Positions 42,165 to 50,746 are shown, counted from the stretch's first letter. The stretch: 64,000 nucleotides of DNA from Elusimicrobiales bacterium (GCA_041651175.1 JBAZJT010000004.1:1-64000); one strand, 5' to 3'. The notes: generated from the letters alone by a model not told the origin. Program-made: numbers and translations.

Positions 42165-42563
42165 ATGAACCCTATAGACGCCATAACCCCCAGATGCAGG
42201 AAGCTTTCCCTCTCCTGCGGCGATTTCGCCATGAGCGAGATGTCCGTGCGCCGCGCCGTGGAGCTGATGCGGCTGCTGGCCGGCATGTCCGGCGAGGTCA
42301 AGGCCGCCCTGGCCTCCGGCGCGGACAATATAACGGCCATAGCCGCGTTTTCGGCGGCGGCGCTGCCGCATATGGACGAAATCGCCCGCCTGCTGATAGA
42401 CGGCAGGGAGGAGACCCGGCTGCTGTGCGCGCAGATGACGGCGCGCGACGCCTCCGAGCTGGCCGCCGCGGCGGCGGAAATAAACGACTTTCCGCTTATA
42501 GCCGCGAATTTTCGCCGGGCGGCGCGGATTTTGACGACGCGCTCAGCGCCGCCTTCGCGCTAG
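42165..42563 (+). CDS. Tail assembly chaperone, short form (gpG-like)
   Basis: 132 aa, mostly helical (MSVRRAVELMRLLAGMSGEV, AAALPHMDEIARLLIDG). It sits exactly between the tail tube and tape measure genes, where tail assembly chaperones are found. A second open frame (-1) begins inside its 3' end and runs to 42718, the G/GT arrangement. The short form ends in frame 0 with TTRSAPPSR. No conserved family motif is recognised; the call rests on position and on the overlapping frame. Confidence 0.65.
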   Translation: MNPIDAITPRCRKLSLSCGDFAMSEMSVRRAVELMRLLAGMSGEVKAALASGADNITAIAAFSAAALPHMDEIARLLIDGREETRLLCAQMTARDASELAAAAAEINDFPLIAANFRRAARILTTRSAPPSR

Positions 42564-42718
42564 CGGCGCGTCAATTCGGCTGCCGGTTCGAGGATACGGC
42601 GGAGAAAACGCCGCGCTGGCTGGCCTGGGCCTGCAAGACGGCGGCGGGGCCCAAAAAACCGCGGCGAGAGGCCGCGCCGGGAGAACTGGCCGCGATGGGC
42701 ATAGGAGCGAGAACATGA
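42512..42718 (+). CDS. Tail assembly chaperone, frameshift extension (gpT-like)
   Basis: Open -1 frame relative to the preceding gene, coding SPGGADFDDALSAAFALAA, RQFGCRFEDTAEKTPRWLAW and a basic tail to GIGART. It has no ATG, GTG or TTG start of its own, yet its stop overlaps the tape measure start (ATGA), which suggests it is translated. A -1 slip at AAT-TTT (42507-42512) would join the frames to a product of about 184 aa. The slip site is not a canonical heptamer, so the exact position is uncertain. Confidence 0.55.
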   Translation, partial: SPGGADFDDALSAAFALAARQFGCRFEDTAEKTPRWLAWACKTAAGPKKPRREAAPGELAAMGIGART

Positions 42719-43545
42719 ACGATTACACCGTCAACGCGCTTATACGCACCGTCTACGACGACAGGGGAATCAATTCCTTCCGGCAGGACCTGGCCGCCGC
42801 GTCGCAGGGCGCGGGCGAACTGGCCCGTGCCGCGGGCGCGGCTTATGCCGCGCCCGCGCGGACGCCGGCGCGGGCCGCGCAGGCCTCCGCCTCGCTGACC
42901 GGCCCGGACGCGGACGACTTCGCCGATATTATAAGGGAGGAGCAGGAATATCTGCTTTCCGCCTCGGAGGCGGCGAAACTGTGGGGCGACACTCTGGAAT
43001 CCACCGCGCGCGGCGCGACTAAAAAGGCCGCCGGATACGTGCATGACTTTTTCAATTCCGCCGGCGGGGATTTCCTGAACCTGGAAAAGCTGGGCGAGGG
43101 GGTGTTCAAAAGCATAGAGGACGCCTTCTTTTCCACTCTGGAAAAAATGGCGGCCAAGGCCGCCGTCTACGGCGCGCTGGATTTGCTGACCGGCGGCGGC
43201 TTTGGCAGCATGTTCGGCGGCTTCGGCAAATTCCTGAGCTTTGACGCGGGCGGGCCGGTGCCGGGGCCGGCGGGCGCGCCGGTGCCCGCGCTGGTGCACG
43301 GCGGGGAATATGTCCTCAACCGGGAGCAGGCCGCGGCCATGTCCGGCGGCGCGGGCGGGCAAATCAACGTTACCGTCAACGCGCCGGTTACCATAAGCGG
43401 CGGCGCGGCGTCGTCGGCGCAGGACGCGCGCGCCATAGCCGAAACCATAGCAGACGCCGCCCGGCGCGGCGTCGCCTGGGCGGTGGAAAGCGCGAAAGTC
43501 GGCTACAAAGTGGGGCTGGCAAGGTCCGGGGAGGGCGCGCTATGA
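42715..43545 (+). CDS. Short tail tape measure protein
   Basis: 276 aa. N-terminal helical region (NALIRTVYDDRGINSFRQDL...), a central Ala-rich stretch, then a Gly-rich hydrophobic segment (LDLLTGGGFGSMFGGFGKFL) and the C-terminal motif FDAGGPVPGP, VPALVHGGEYVLNREQAAAM, which is the typical end of tape measure proteins. Most tape measures have 600-1500 residues; this one predicts a tail of roughly 40 nm. The gene transfer agent of Rhodobacter also has a very short tape measure. Confidence 0.8.
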   Translation: MNDYTVNALIRTVYDDRGINSFRQDLAAASQGAGELARAAGAAYAAPARTPARAAQASASLTGPDADDFADIIREEQEYLLSASEAAKLWGDTLESTARGATKKAAGYVHDFFNSAGGDFLNLEKLGEGVFKSIEDAFFSTLEKMAAKAAVYGALDLLTGGGFGSMFGGFGKFLSFDAGGPVPGPAGAPVPALVHGGEYVLNREQAAAMSGGAGGQINVTVNAPVTISGGAASSAQDARAIAETIADAARRGVAWAVESAKVGYKVGLARSGEGAL

Positions 43546-44297
43546 CAAATCCGGTGAAGCTTTTCAGCGCCAACTGGCTGGATGAAAATTGCGCCGTAAC
43601 CGCCTCAAGCGGCGGGGGGAGGCTGGCATATCTTTATGACGGCAAACTGTCGCCGCAATGGTCGTCCTCCGGTTCCGGGCAGGGAACGGCGGAAACAATA
43701 TCCGTTTCCTTCCGCAGCCGGTGGGGCAATCCGGTAACGCGGCAGATAGACCGGGTGCTGCTGCTAAACACCAATGCCGCCGCAATCTCGGCGCAATGGC
43801 AGGACTGCGCCGGGCAGTGGCATAACATCGCCGAATGCGCGCTTTCCGGCATCACCGCCGCAAACGTGCTGGCCGAGCTTGCCGCGCCGGTGGCGGCGCG
43901 CGGGTTTGCGCTCACCATAAGCGAAACCAATCCGCCGGACGGCGAAAAGCGGCTGGGCGAGCTGAAACTCTGCAAAAACCTGGCCGATTTTTCGCGCGCG
44001 CTGACCGGCGTCTCGTTCTCGTGCAAAGACAAGGGCGGCAGCTATTACCTCTGCGGCGGCAAACTCGTAACCTGGCGGCAGTACCGCAAAACCGCCGCCT
44101 CGCTCAAAGCCGACAACCTGGCGCGGGCCGACAGGGACGCGCTGCTGGCCGCGCTGGAGGAGAATTTGCTGGTCAACCTCTGCGCGGAAGACGGCGCCGA
44201 CAAAACCCTGGAGCTGGCGCAGAGCGCGCCGCCGCAGCAGAGCTATGACCGGCGGACGGGGTTATACTCCGTCTCGCTGGAGCTTACGGAGCGCTGA
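43542..44297 (+). CDS. Distal tail/baseplate protein (probable)
   Basis: 251 aa, beta-rich (VKLFSANWLDENCAVTASSG, TISVSFRSRWGNPVTRQIDR, VLLLNTNAAAISAQWQDCAG), consistent with a distal tail or hub-proximal protein. Not matched to a named family. It overlaps the tape measure stop (ATGA) and is followed by the hub gene with a 1-nt overlap. Confidence 0.6.
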   Translation: MTNPVKLFSANWLDENCAVTASSGGGRLAYLYDGKLSPQWSSSGSGQGTAETISVSFRSRWGNPVTRQIDRVLLLNTNAAAISAQWQDCAGQWHNIAECALSGITAANVLAELAAPVAARGFALTISETNPPDGEKRLGELKLCKNLADFSRALTGVSFSCKDKGGSYYLCGGKLVTWRQYRKTAASLKADNLARADRDALLAALEENLLVNLCAEDGADKTLELAQSAPPQQSYDRRTGLYSVSLELTER

Positions 44298-46198
44298 TGA
44301 GACAGATAACCCCTGCCGCCTTGTCCGCGCTGATGAGCGCCCAGCCGCCTTATGTAAAGCGCGCTACGCTGCAACGGAGGTTATGGAACGGCTCCGCCTA
44401 CGAGCTGGGCGCGGGCCAGGACATCACCGCCGATATGGCGGAATGCGGGCGCATAAATTTCAAGCTGGACGCGGAAGGCTACAACGTCTGGTCGCTTTCC
44501 AACTGCGCCTTAACCGTCCGCAACGAGCGCAACCAGTGGAAAGAGGGCAACCCCGAAGGCTATTTCCCCGACGGAACCTCCGCCGCGATGAGCCGCATAG
44601 TCATAGAAGCCGGGGTTTTGCTGGAGGACGGCTCCGCCGAGCTGTCGCCCGTATTCTGCGGCTATATCTCGGACGGGATAACGCTGCTGCCGGACGAACG
44701 GAAGGCGCAGTTCACGGTCATAAGCCCGATGTCGCGGCTGGACCTGTCGCCGGCGCAGGACGCGGCGCAGTTCACTGAAAACGAGGCGGCGGGCTCCGAT
44801 TCCGGTACGGAATTCACCACGCAGAATCCGGGAGTTGGCAGTATGGACAGGGTTCTGCGCGGCCAGACCGCCGACGGGCCGGAAAACGCGCAGGAGCTTA
44901 TGCCGGGCGCGGATTTCTCGGTCAGCCAGCTAAGCCAATACGAACTGGGCGCGAAAATAACGCTGGCGCAGCCGCTTTCCTCGGGCCAGTCGCTGTGGGT
45001 AAGCTACCGCCGCTGGCTCCGCGACAAAACCGTGGAGCAGACCGTAAACGCGCTGCTGGACCTGGCGGGGGTTTCCGCGCGGCAGGTGGAGGCGCCTCAA
45101 TTCTCATACGGGATACGGAACATATTCCCGCAATCGGGACAGGAGCAGTTTTCGGAAGGCGGGTTCTGGCAGACGATGTGGTATGCCGGCGGCGGGGGGG
45201 TGTCGCTGCTCTATAACAGTTTCGCAATGCAGTGGTATACGCCGGGGACATACACAAGCCCCGTCATAGACGGCGGCGCGGATTTGCTGCGCTGGGGCCG
45301 GTTCGGCGCGTCCCGGCAGGTTCCGGCGGGCACAACTTCGTCTTTTTCCATACGCGATTCCGCCGACGGCCAGAACTGGTCCGGCTGGAGCGATATTTCC
45401 CCCGGCGCGGCGATAGCGGCGGGCGGACGCTATATACAACTGCGCTGGAACGCGGCCTGCCAGCTTAACCCGCCGTCGCAAACGCCCGTGCTGCTGTCGT
45501 GGAGCGCGGAGTATTTCACCTCGCGCGTAACCATCTCCCTGGCGGACATGAGCGGGCTTTCCTGCCGGGCCGCGCTTGAGGAGCTGGCCAAAATCTCCTG
45601 CTGCGAATGCGGTTTTGACGCGGCGGAGACTTTCATATTCAGGCCGCGCGGCGAAGGCGGGCCGCCGCTTGCCGCGCTGGATGAAAACGCGGTAGTTTCC
45701 GCGGACAATATGTCGTCGGGGGCGGAGAGGGTCTACAACCGCATTGTGGTGGCATTTGGCGGCTACTCCCGCACGGCGGACTGCGAAAGCCAAAACGACG
45801 CCGCGCCCTCGTCGCAGCAGCGCTGCGGGACGCGCACCTACGAGATTTCCGGCGGGAACTTCCTTCCCGCCGATAACGTGGACCTTGCCTACGCCGTGGC
45901 GCCGGCGGTGTGGAATTACTGCTCCCGCGCGCGCAGGCGCATAACCGTCAAATGCCGTTTCCTGCATCACCTGGAACTGGGCGACGCGGTAAGCCTTTCC
46001 CTGCCCGACAACGCGGTTCTGCGCGCCTGGCGCTGGGGCGACGCGGGAGCCGCCTACGGCATGGCGCAGCTTCGCTGGCACGGCGACGGTTTCGCCGCCG
46101 CCCGGCTTTGCGCGTGGAAAAGCCTGTTCCGGGTGGAAGGGATAATCCACGACCTTGAAAACTTCTCCACGGAACTGGACCTTACGGAGGTGCTGTGA
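44297..46198 (+). CDS. Tail hub/baseplate protein
   Basis: 633 aa. The N-terminal ~170 residues (QDITADMAECGRINFKLDAE, CGYISDGITLLPDERKAQFT) and C-terminal region (AERVYNRIVVAFGGYSRT, ITVKCRFLHHLELGDAVSLS, LFRVEGIIHDLENFSTELDL) have the beta-barrel arrangement of siphovirus tail hub proteins (gp27/Tal-like). A central insert (residues 290-420) resembles a carbohydrate-binding beta sandwich. Position after the distal tail protein fits. Confidence 0.65.
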   Translation: MRQITPAALSALMSAQPPYVKRATLQRRLWNGSAYELGAGQDITADMAECGRINFKLDAEGYNVWSLSNCALTVRNERNQWKEGNPEGYFPDGTSAAMSRIVIEAGVLLEDGSAELSPVFCGYISDGITLLPDERKAQFTVISPMSRLDLSPAQDAAQFTENEAAGSDSGTEFTTQNPGVGSMDRVLRGQTADGPENAQELMPGADFSVSQLSQYELGAKITLAQPLSSGQSLWVSYRRWLRDKTVEQTVNALLDLAGVSARQVEAPQFSYGIRNIFPQSGQEQFSEGGFWQTMWYAGGGGVSLLYNSFAMQWYTPGTYTSPVIDGGADLLRWGRFGASRQVPAGTTSSFSIRDSADGQNWSGWSDISPGAAIAAGGRYIQLRWNAACQLNPPSQTPVLLSWSAEYFTSRVTISLADMSGLSCRAALEELAKISCCECGFDAAETFIFRPRGEGGPPLAALDENAVVSADNMSSGAERVYNRIVVAFGGYSRTADCESQNDAAPSSQQRCGTRTYEISGGNFLPADNVDLAYAVAPAVWNYCSRARRRITVKCRFLHHLELGDAVSLSLPDNAVLRAWRWGDAGAAYGMAQLRWHGDGFAAARLCAWKSLFRVEGIIHDLENFSTELDLTEVL

Positions 46199-46467
46199 TG
46201 CCGCTGCCAAACAACATACAAAACGGCGATATTCCCGACGCCGATGTCCTGATGGCCGACCTGAATTATCTTGCCGACGGCAAAGGCATCAGAGTGGCCG
46301 ATTACGGGATGCTCAAAAGCTTCGCCGCCGGCGCGCCGGGGCAGCCGTTTCTGTGCATAGCCTCGGACTTAAAGCAGCTTATGGCGTATATGGGCGACGC
46401 CAACGTGGGCGACGGCGGGTTCATCGCCATAGGCGGCGCGCCCGCGACAACAACGGAGGTTGGATAA
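46198..46467 (+). CDS. Small tail-associated protein
   Basis: About 89 aa from the ATG at 46198 (a GTG at 46195 is an alternative start). Contains NNIQNGDIPDADVLMADLNY, a pattern seen in small proteins encoded next to tail fibres (NGTIADADEVMANF-type). Role unknown, likely fibre attachment. The stop is 1 nt before the fibre start. Confidence 0.55.
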   Translation: MPLPNNIQNGDIPDADVLMADLNYLADGKGIRVADYGMLKSFAAGAPGQPFLCIASDLKQLMAYMGDANVGDGGFIAIGGAPATTTEVG

Positions 46468-46468
46468 T

Positions 46469-49400
46469 ATGATAAGACGCGCTGTTTTTCTGGCGGTTCT
46501 GTTCCCGGCCAATGCGGCGGCGCAGTCCGCCTACTACGGGGTGAGCATGTCAACCGGAACGGGGAAAGCCACGCTTTCGCTGTCGGGGCAGGCCCTGATT
46601 GCCGCCTCCAGCTCCACTGCGGCCTCGCCCACCATAATACTTCAGGGCAACGGGGGCAGAATCACGGCCAACGGCATAACCCTGAAATCCTCGGCGACGG
46701 TGCAGGGACCGCTGGCGGTGGCAAGCTCGGTAACGGCGTCTGCCTTTTTCGGCGACGGGTCGCATTTAAGCGGAGTGGGCGTGCAGAACCTGCTTAGTTC
46801 CACAAACACCTGGACGGCAACGCAAACATTCGCGCAGGGCATAATCGGAAACATCACCGGCAACGCGGCGACGGTTACAAATGGGATTTACACCACCACA
46901 CCCGCCGGGGGCGCGCTGACCGGAACCTATCCCAATCCGGCATTGGCCGCCACGCAATCCGCCGCGCACACATGGTCCGCGGCGCAGACGTTTTCAGGCA
47001 GCGTCAACATGCAAAGCCTGGTCAGTCTTTCCACGACTGCAATAAACTCCGGTCAATCCGTTCTGATTGGAGGGGACACCAACAGAAACAATCCCATAGT
47101 TCGCATCCAGCCGTACGGCTCGGCAGACGGCGGCGGGAATGCGGATTCCGGGCTTTTGGTGGACTTTCCGCACTCCAGCGGCAACAACAGGCTTTTGAGC
47201 GTTAAAAAAACAGGCGCCTACCTGTTCACGGCAACGGACGGCGGCAGGGTTGGAATCAGCACAGGGACTCCGCAATTCAATCTGGATGTGCAGGGAACCG
47301 GCAATATTTCCGGCGCGCTCACGGTCGGCTCAATCAACGCTTCCGGCGGCGCGGCGGCGGGGGACTTAAGCGGCACCTATCCCAATCCGGCGCTGGCGGC
47401 GGCGCAAACCGCCGCGCATACGTGGAGCGCGGCGCAGACTTTCACCGGCAATGTAGGCATTGGCGGCGCGCCCGCGGCGGGACTTGCCCTGAATGTGTCG
47501 GGGCTTCCGGCCCTGGGCGGTTTGAATCTGTACACGGACACGCTTTTGTCGCCGTTAGCCAATACCGGGAAGGCGGCAATCGGCTGGAATTATTCCGGCG
47601 GCGGCGGTGAAGTGGATATAATAGCCAACCGCGGCGCCGGTTCTATCGGCGGAATGAGGTTTTACGATTACACCAACGCAGGGACAATGGCACCCCTGAT
47701 GGCGCTGCTTGGGAACGGGAAAGTCGGCATCGGGACACTTTCCCCGTCCACCGCGCTGCAGGTGGCCGGCGCCGTAACGGCGACCGAATTTTCCGGCGGC
47801 GGCTCCGGGCTGACGGGCGTGGTGCTCTCCGGCGGTTCGGCGGCGGGCGAACTGGCCGGCACATACCCCAACCCGGCGATAGCGGCGGCGCATTACTCCG
47901 CCGCGCACACCTGGGGTGGGACGCAGACGTTTAGCAATCCCATCGCGGGCAGCATCACCGGCAACGCGGCGACGGTTACCAACGGCATTTACACCACCAC
48001 GACAGCGGCGGGGGATTTGAGCGGGACATATCCCAACCCCGCGCTGGCGGCAAGCGGGGTAACAAGCGGAAGTTACGGCGGCGCGGCGCAGTCCGCGCAA
48101 ATCACCGTGGACGCCAAGGGCCGCGTCACCTCGGCCACCAATGTGGCAATCGCGGCCCCGCCTTCAGGTGCGGCGGCGGGCGAGCTGGCCGGCACGTATC
48201 CGAACCCGGCGATAGCGGCGGCGCATTATTCCGCCGCGCACACCTGGGGCGCGACGCAGACATTCAGCAATTCCATTGCGGGCAGCATCACCGGCAACGC
48301 GGCCACCGTTACCAACGGGATTTACACTACCACGGCGGCGGGCGGCGCACTGACCGGGACCTATCCTAACCCGACGCTGGCGGCGACATATGTCCAGTCC
48401 GGCGGGACGGCGGCGGGGGATTTGGCGGGAACCTATCCCAATCCCACGCTGGCGGCAAGCGGCGTGATAAGCGGAAGTTACGGCGGCGCGGCGCAGTCCG
48501 CGCAAATCACCGTGGACGCCAAGGGCCGCGTTACGGCGGCGACGAATGTGGCGATAAACGGCGTTTCCCCCGCAGGAACGGCGGCGGGCGAACTGGCCGG
48601 CACATACCCCAACCCGGCGATAGCGGCGGCGCATTACTCCGCAGCGCACACCTGGGGCGCGACGCAGACATTCAGCAATTCCATTGCGGGCAGCATCACC
48701 GGCAACGCGGCCACCGTTACCAACGGGATTTACACTACCACGGCGGCGGGCGGCGCACTGACCGGGACCTATCCTAACCCGACGCTGGCGGCCACATACG
48801 TGCAGTCCGGCGGTGCGGCGGCGGGGGATTTGAGCGGGACCTATCCCAATCCCGCGCTGGCGGCCAGCGGGGTAACAAGCGGAAGTTATGGCAACGCAAC
48901 GCAGGTTGCGCAGCTTACCGTTGACGCCAAGGGGCGCATCACTTCGGCCACCAATATCGCAATCGCCATCGCGCCCGCCGGAGGCGCGGGCGGAGATCTC
49001 TCAGGCACATATCCGAACCCGGTATTGGCGGCAACGCAGACGGGCGCGCACACCTGGACGGCAAAACAGACGTTCACCGGCCCATCGCCGTCGTTTGCAT
49101 ATGGCATAGGAGCCAGCACCGGAGCATTCAGCGGCGACGTGCAGATGGGCTCCTTCGGAATTCCGGGACGCCTGTCGGTCCACGGCGACGCGGCGTATTA
49201 TTCATACGGGGGGATATACACTTCCTCCAACGTAATCGTGGGCTCCTCCCTCGACCCGGGGTTTGGCGGGCTGTCGGTGTTCGGACAAACTCTTCTGGCG
49301 ACGGGGCCGACGCCGTTCGGGCCGTATTCGGTGGGGGTGCGGAAATACTTCCCATCGGCATCCTACGCGCTGGACGTGTACGGCACCATCAACTCGGACT

Positions 49401-49663
49401 TCGGGGTGGTGGCGTCCACGGCCAGCTTCAGCTCGGCCAGCATGGGGACCGGGACATTCTCCACAAGCGCGACCATCAAAGGGACAGTGGACTACGGCGC
49501 GGCCACCCATGCCGATATAAGAAGCATGGCCTGCGCGTCATACTCGGCCTCGCCTGCGGCGACGTGCAGGGTGCAGTCTTCCGACAGCGCGTTTGACATA
49601 TTCGTCGCCACCGGAACGGCGGCGGGCGCGTGGATAGGGGTTTATTCAAGGGGGGCGCCGTAA
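46469..49663 (+). CDS. Large repetitive tail-fibre-like protein with a signal peptide
   Basis: About 1064 aa from the ATG at 46469, which has GGAGGT 8 nt upstream. It starts with a predicted signal peptide (IRRAVFLAVLFPANAAAQSA), unusual for a virion protein. The body contains eleven GTYPNP motifs, each followed by A(L/I)AA-type turns and often by AHTWSAAQTF or AHTWGATQTF, spaced about 40-140 residues, as in phage tail fibres and repetitive surface proteins. C-terminal region (VDYGAATHADIRSMACASYS...) may be the trimerisation/receptor domain; no chaperone domain is seen. In-frame DNA repeats occur at 47840-48988. Confidence 0.75.
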   Translation: MIRRAVFLAVLFPANAAAQSAYYGVSMSTGTGKATLSLSGQALIAASSSTAASPTIILQGNGGRITANGITLKSSATVQGPLAVASSVTASAFFGDGSHLSGVGVQNLLSSTNTWTATQTFAQGIIGNITGNAATVTNGIYTTTPAGGALTGTYPNPALAATQSAAHTWSAAQTFSGSVNMQSLVSLSTTAINSGQSVLIGGDTNRNNPIVRIQPYGSADGGGNADSGLLVDFPHSSGNNRLLSVKKTGAYLFTATDGGRVGISTGTPQFNLDVQGTGNISGALTVGSINASGGAAAGDLSGTYPNPALAAAQTAAHTWSAAQTFTGNVGIGGAPAAGLALNVSGLPALGGLNLYTDTLLSPLANTGKAAIGWNYSGGGGEVDIIANRGAGSIGGMRFYDYTNAGTMAPLMALLGNGKVGIGTLSPSTALQVAGAVTATEFSGGGSGLTGVVLSGGSAAGELAGTYPNPAIAAAHYSAAHTWGGTQTFSNPIAGSITGNAATVTNGIYTTTTAAGDLSGTYPNPALAASGVTSGSYGGAAQSAQITVDAKGRVTSATNVAIAAPPSGAAAGELAGTYPNPAIAAAHYSAAHTWGATQTFSNSIAGSITGNAATVTNGIYTTTAAGGALTGTYPNPTLAATYVQSGGTAAGDLAGTYPNPTLAASGVISGSYGGAAQSAQITVDAKGRVTAATNVAINGVSPAGTAAGELAGTYPNPAIAAAHYSAAHTWGATQTFSNSIAGSITGNAATVTNGIYTTTAAGGALTGTYPNPTLAATYVQSGGAAAGDLSGTYPNPALAASGVTSGSYGNATQVAQLTVDAKGRITSATNIAIAIAPAGGAGGDLSGTYPNPVLAATQTGAHTWTAKQTFTGPSPSFAYGIGASTGAFSGDVQMGSFGIPGRLSVHGDAAYYSYGGIYTSSNVIVGSSLDPGFGGLSVFGQTLLATGPTPFGPYSVGVRKYFPSASYALDVYGTINSDFGVVASTASFSSASMGTGTFSTSATIKGTVDYGAATHADIRSMACASYSASPAATCRVQSSDSAFDIFVATGTAAGAWIGVYSRGAP
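47840..48988 (+). repeat. In-frame tandem repeats in the fibre gene
   Basis: Units starting GCGGCGGGCGA at 47840, 48173 and 48581 are spaced 333 and 408 bp (111 and 136 codons). The units starting at 48173 and 48581 are nearly identical over about 240 bp, so the last duplication is recent and repeat number may vary. Confidence 0.75.
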
Positions 49664-49694
49664 CCATGCGCAAACGCGCCCCCTGGGTTATGAT

Positions 49695-50012
49695 ATGAGC
49701 AGACTCGTGCAAAAACTGTTTGACGCCAGGCCCAACGGCAGCCCGGACACCGTAACGGTGGATGTGCGGCGTCTGAAATCGGTTATCTGGCTGCTGATGC
49801 TGCTGTTGCCGCTGTCTTCGCTGGCGACATTTGTGGCCACGGGCCAGCGTCAGATAAACGAGCTCCGCGCCGAACTGGCGGCGCAGCGCCGGCGGCAGGA
49901 CAGCAAAAGCATGGAGTTGGACGCGGCGCTGGCGCTTATACGGCAGCAGGTTGAGCGCGCCAGCCGCGACATCAGCCTGCTGCTGGACATAGAGATGAGG
50001 GGGATACGATAA
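49695..50012 (+). CDS. Small membrane-anchored coiled-coil protein (spanin-like)
   Basis: 105 aa with one transmembrane helix (about residues 30-51, SVIWLLMLLLPLSSLATFVA) and then a coiled coil (RQINELRAELAAQRRRQDS...). This topology, just before an endolysin gene, resembles the inner-membrane spanin (Rz), though no outer-membrane spanin (Rz1) is evident. Could instead be a host-derived membrane protein. The stop overlaps the endolysin start by 1 nt. Confidence 0.5.
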   Translation: MSRLVQKLFDARPNGSPDTVTVDVRRLKSVIWLLMLLLPLSSLATFVATGQRQINELRAELAAQRRRQDSKSMELDAALALIRQQVERASRDISLLLDIEMRGIR

Positions 50013-50404
50013 TGCCGTCAAGAGACATAAACGACCTGACAAAAGACCTGCAGCGCGCCTACCTGCATATGAGGGAGAAATACATGCGCCGCTTTCCCGG
50101 GCGCGAGGTTATACTGGTATGCACCCGCCGCTCCCCCGCGGAGCAGGCGGAACTCTACCAGTCCGGACGCTCCCGCCCCGGGCCGGTGCTGACCAATTGC
50201 GACGGGGTGCGCAAACTCTCGCCGCATAATTCGGACCCGTCCCGGGCGTTCGACCTGGCGGTGATAGACGGCGGCAAATACCGCGCCGACGCCCGGGCCT
50301 ACGAGCCGCTGGGCGGGATGGCGCTGGAAACGGGCATAGTATGGGGCGGAAGCTGGAAAAAATTAAGGGACTTCTGCCACTTCGAGCAAAAGGAGGCGAA
50401 ATGA
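50012..50404 (+). CDS. Endolysin, M15-family L-Ala-D-Glu/D-Ala-D-Ala peptidase
   Basis: 130 aa. Contains EVILVCTRRSPAEQAELYQS, SPHNSDPSRAFDLAV (zinc ligands His and Asp) and HFEQ (third zinc ligand His), the catalytic core of T5/ply500-like endolysins. It would cut peptidoglycan stem peptides to release particles. The catalytic residues are intact. Overlaps the following gene by 4 nt. Confidence 0.88.
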   Translation: MPSRDINDLTKDLQRAYLHMREKYMRRFPGREVILVCTRRSPAEQAELYQSGRSRPGPVLTNCDGVRKLSPHNSDPSRAFDLAVIDGGKYRADARAYEPLGGMALETGIVWGGSWKKLRDFCHFEQKEAK

Positions 50405-50703
50405 AATTCCTGCTGAACCTGCTGCTGCCGAAAAAAGCGGGGGAGATTTTCTCCGCCGCGCAGCGGTTTCTAAGGGGCAAAAAGACATACCTCGCGGCGG
50501 GGGCGATGCTGCTCCAGTCGCTGGCCGCGCTGGCCGGGCAGCTTTGCGGGCTGGACGGCATAGCCGGGCTGCTGGAGTGGCTGCGCGGCGCGGCGCAGAA
50601 CCAGACGGTGCTGGAACTGGCCCAGTCGCTGGCTATTATGGGACTGCGCGCGGGGATAGGCGCCGCTTCCGCGCCGCCGGATTCGGCGGCTAAAGCGGCC
50701 TGA
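50401..50703 (+). CDS. Holin-like membrane protein (probable)
   Basis: 100 aa from the ATG at 50401, preceded by AGGAGG. KKTYLAAGAMLLQSLAALAG is one hydrophobic helix, with a second (ELAQSLAIMGLRAGIGAA) near the end; the RGKKTY...AA pattern is common in small phage membrane proteins adjacent to endolysins. Last gene of the cluster. The role as holin is an inference from topology and place. Confidence 0.6.
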   Translation: MKFLLNLLLPKKAGEIFSAAQRFLRGKKTYLAAGAMLLQSLAALAGQLCGLDGIAGLLEWLRGAAQNQTVLELAQSLAIMGLRAGIGAASAPPDSAAKAA

Positions 50704-50708
50704 GCGCG

Positions 50709-50741
50709 GCGCGCTCCCGCGCCGCCGGCGCGGGAGCGCGC
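50709..50741 (+). terminator. Strong GC hairpin ending the phage/GTA-like cluster
   Basis: 15-bp perfect arms (50709-50723 and 50727-50741) with a 3-nt loop, directly after the last gene of the cluster. No T run follows, so termination may be partial. Confidence 0.6.
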
Positions 50742-50746
50742 TATCC

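Noticed and set aside
47840..48988. Regular repeats resembling a CRISPR array
   Set aside because: The periodic units are hundreds of bases long, in frame, and encode GTYPNP protein repeats; there are no short identical direct repeats with unique spacers and no cas genes.
34707..50703. A fully functional temperate prophage
   Set aside because: No integrase, excisionase, repressor, replication genes or flanking direct repeats were seen on either side, so I prefer GTA-like or domesticated prophage.
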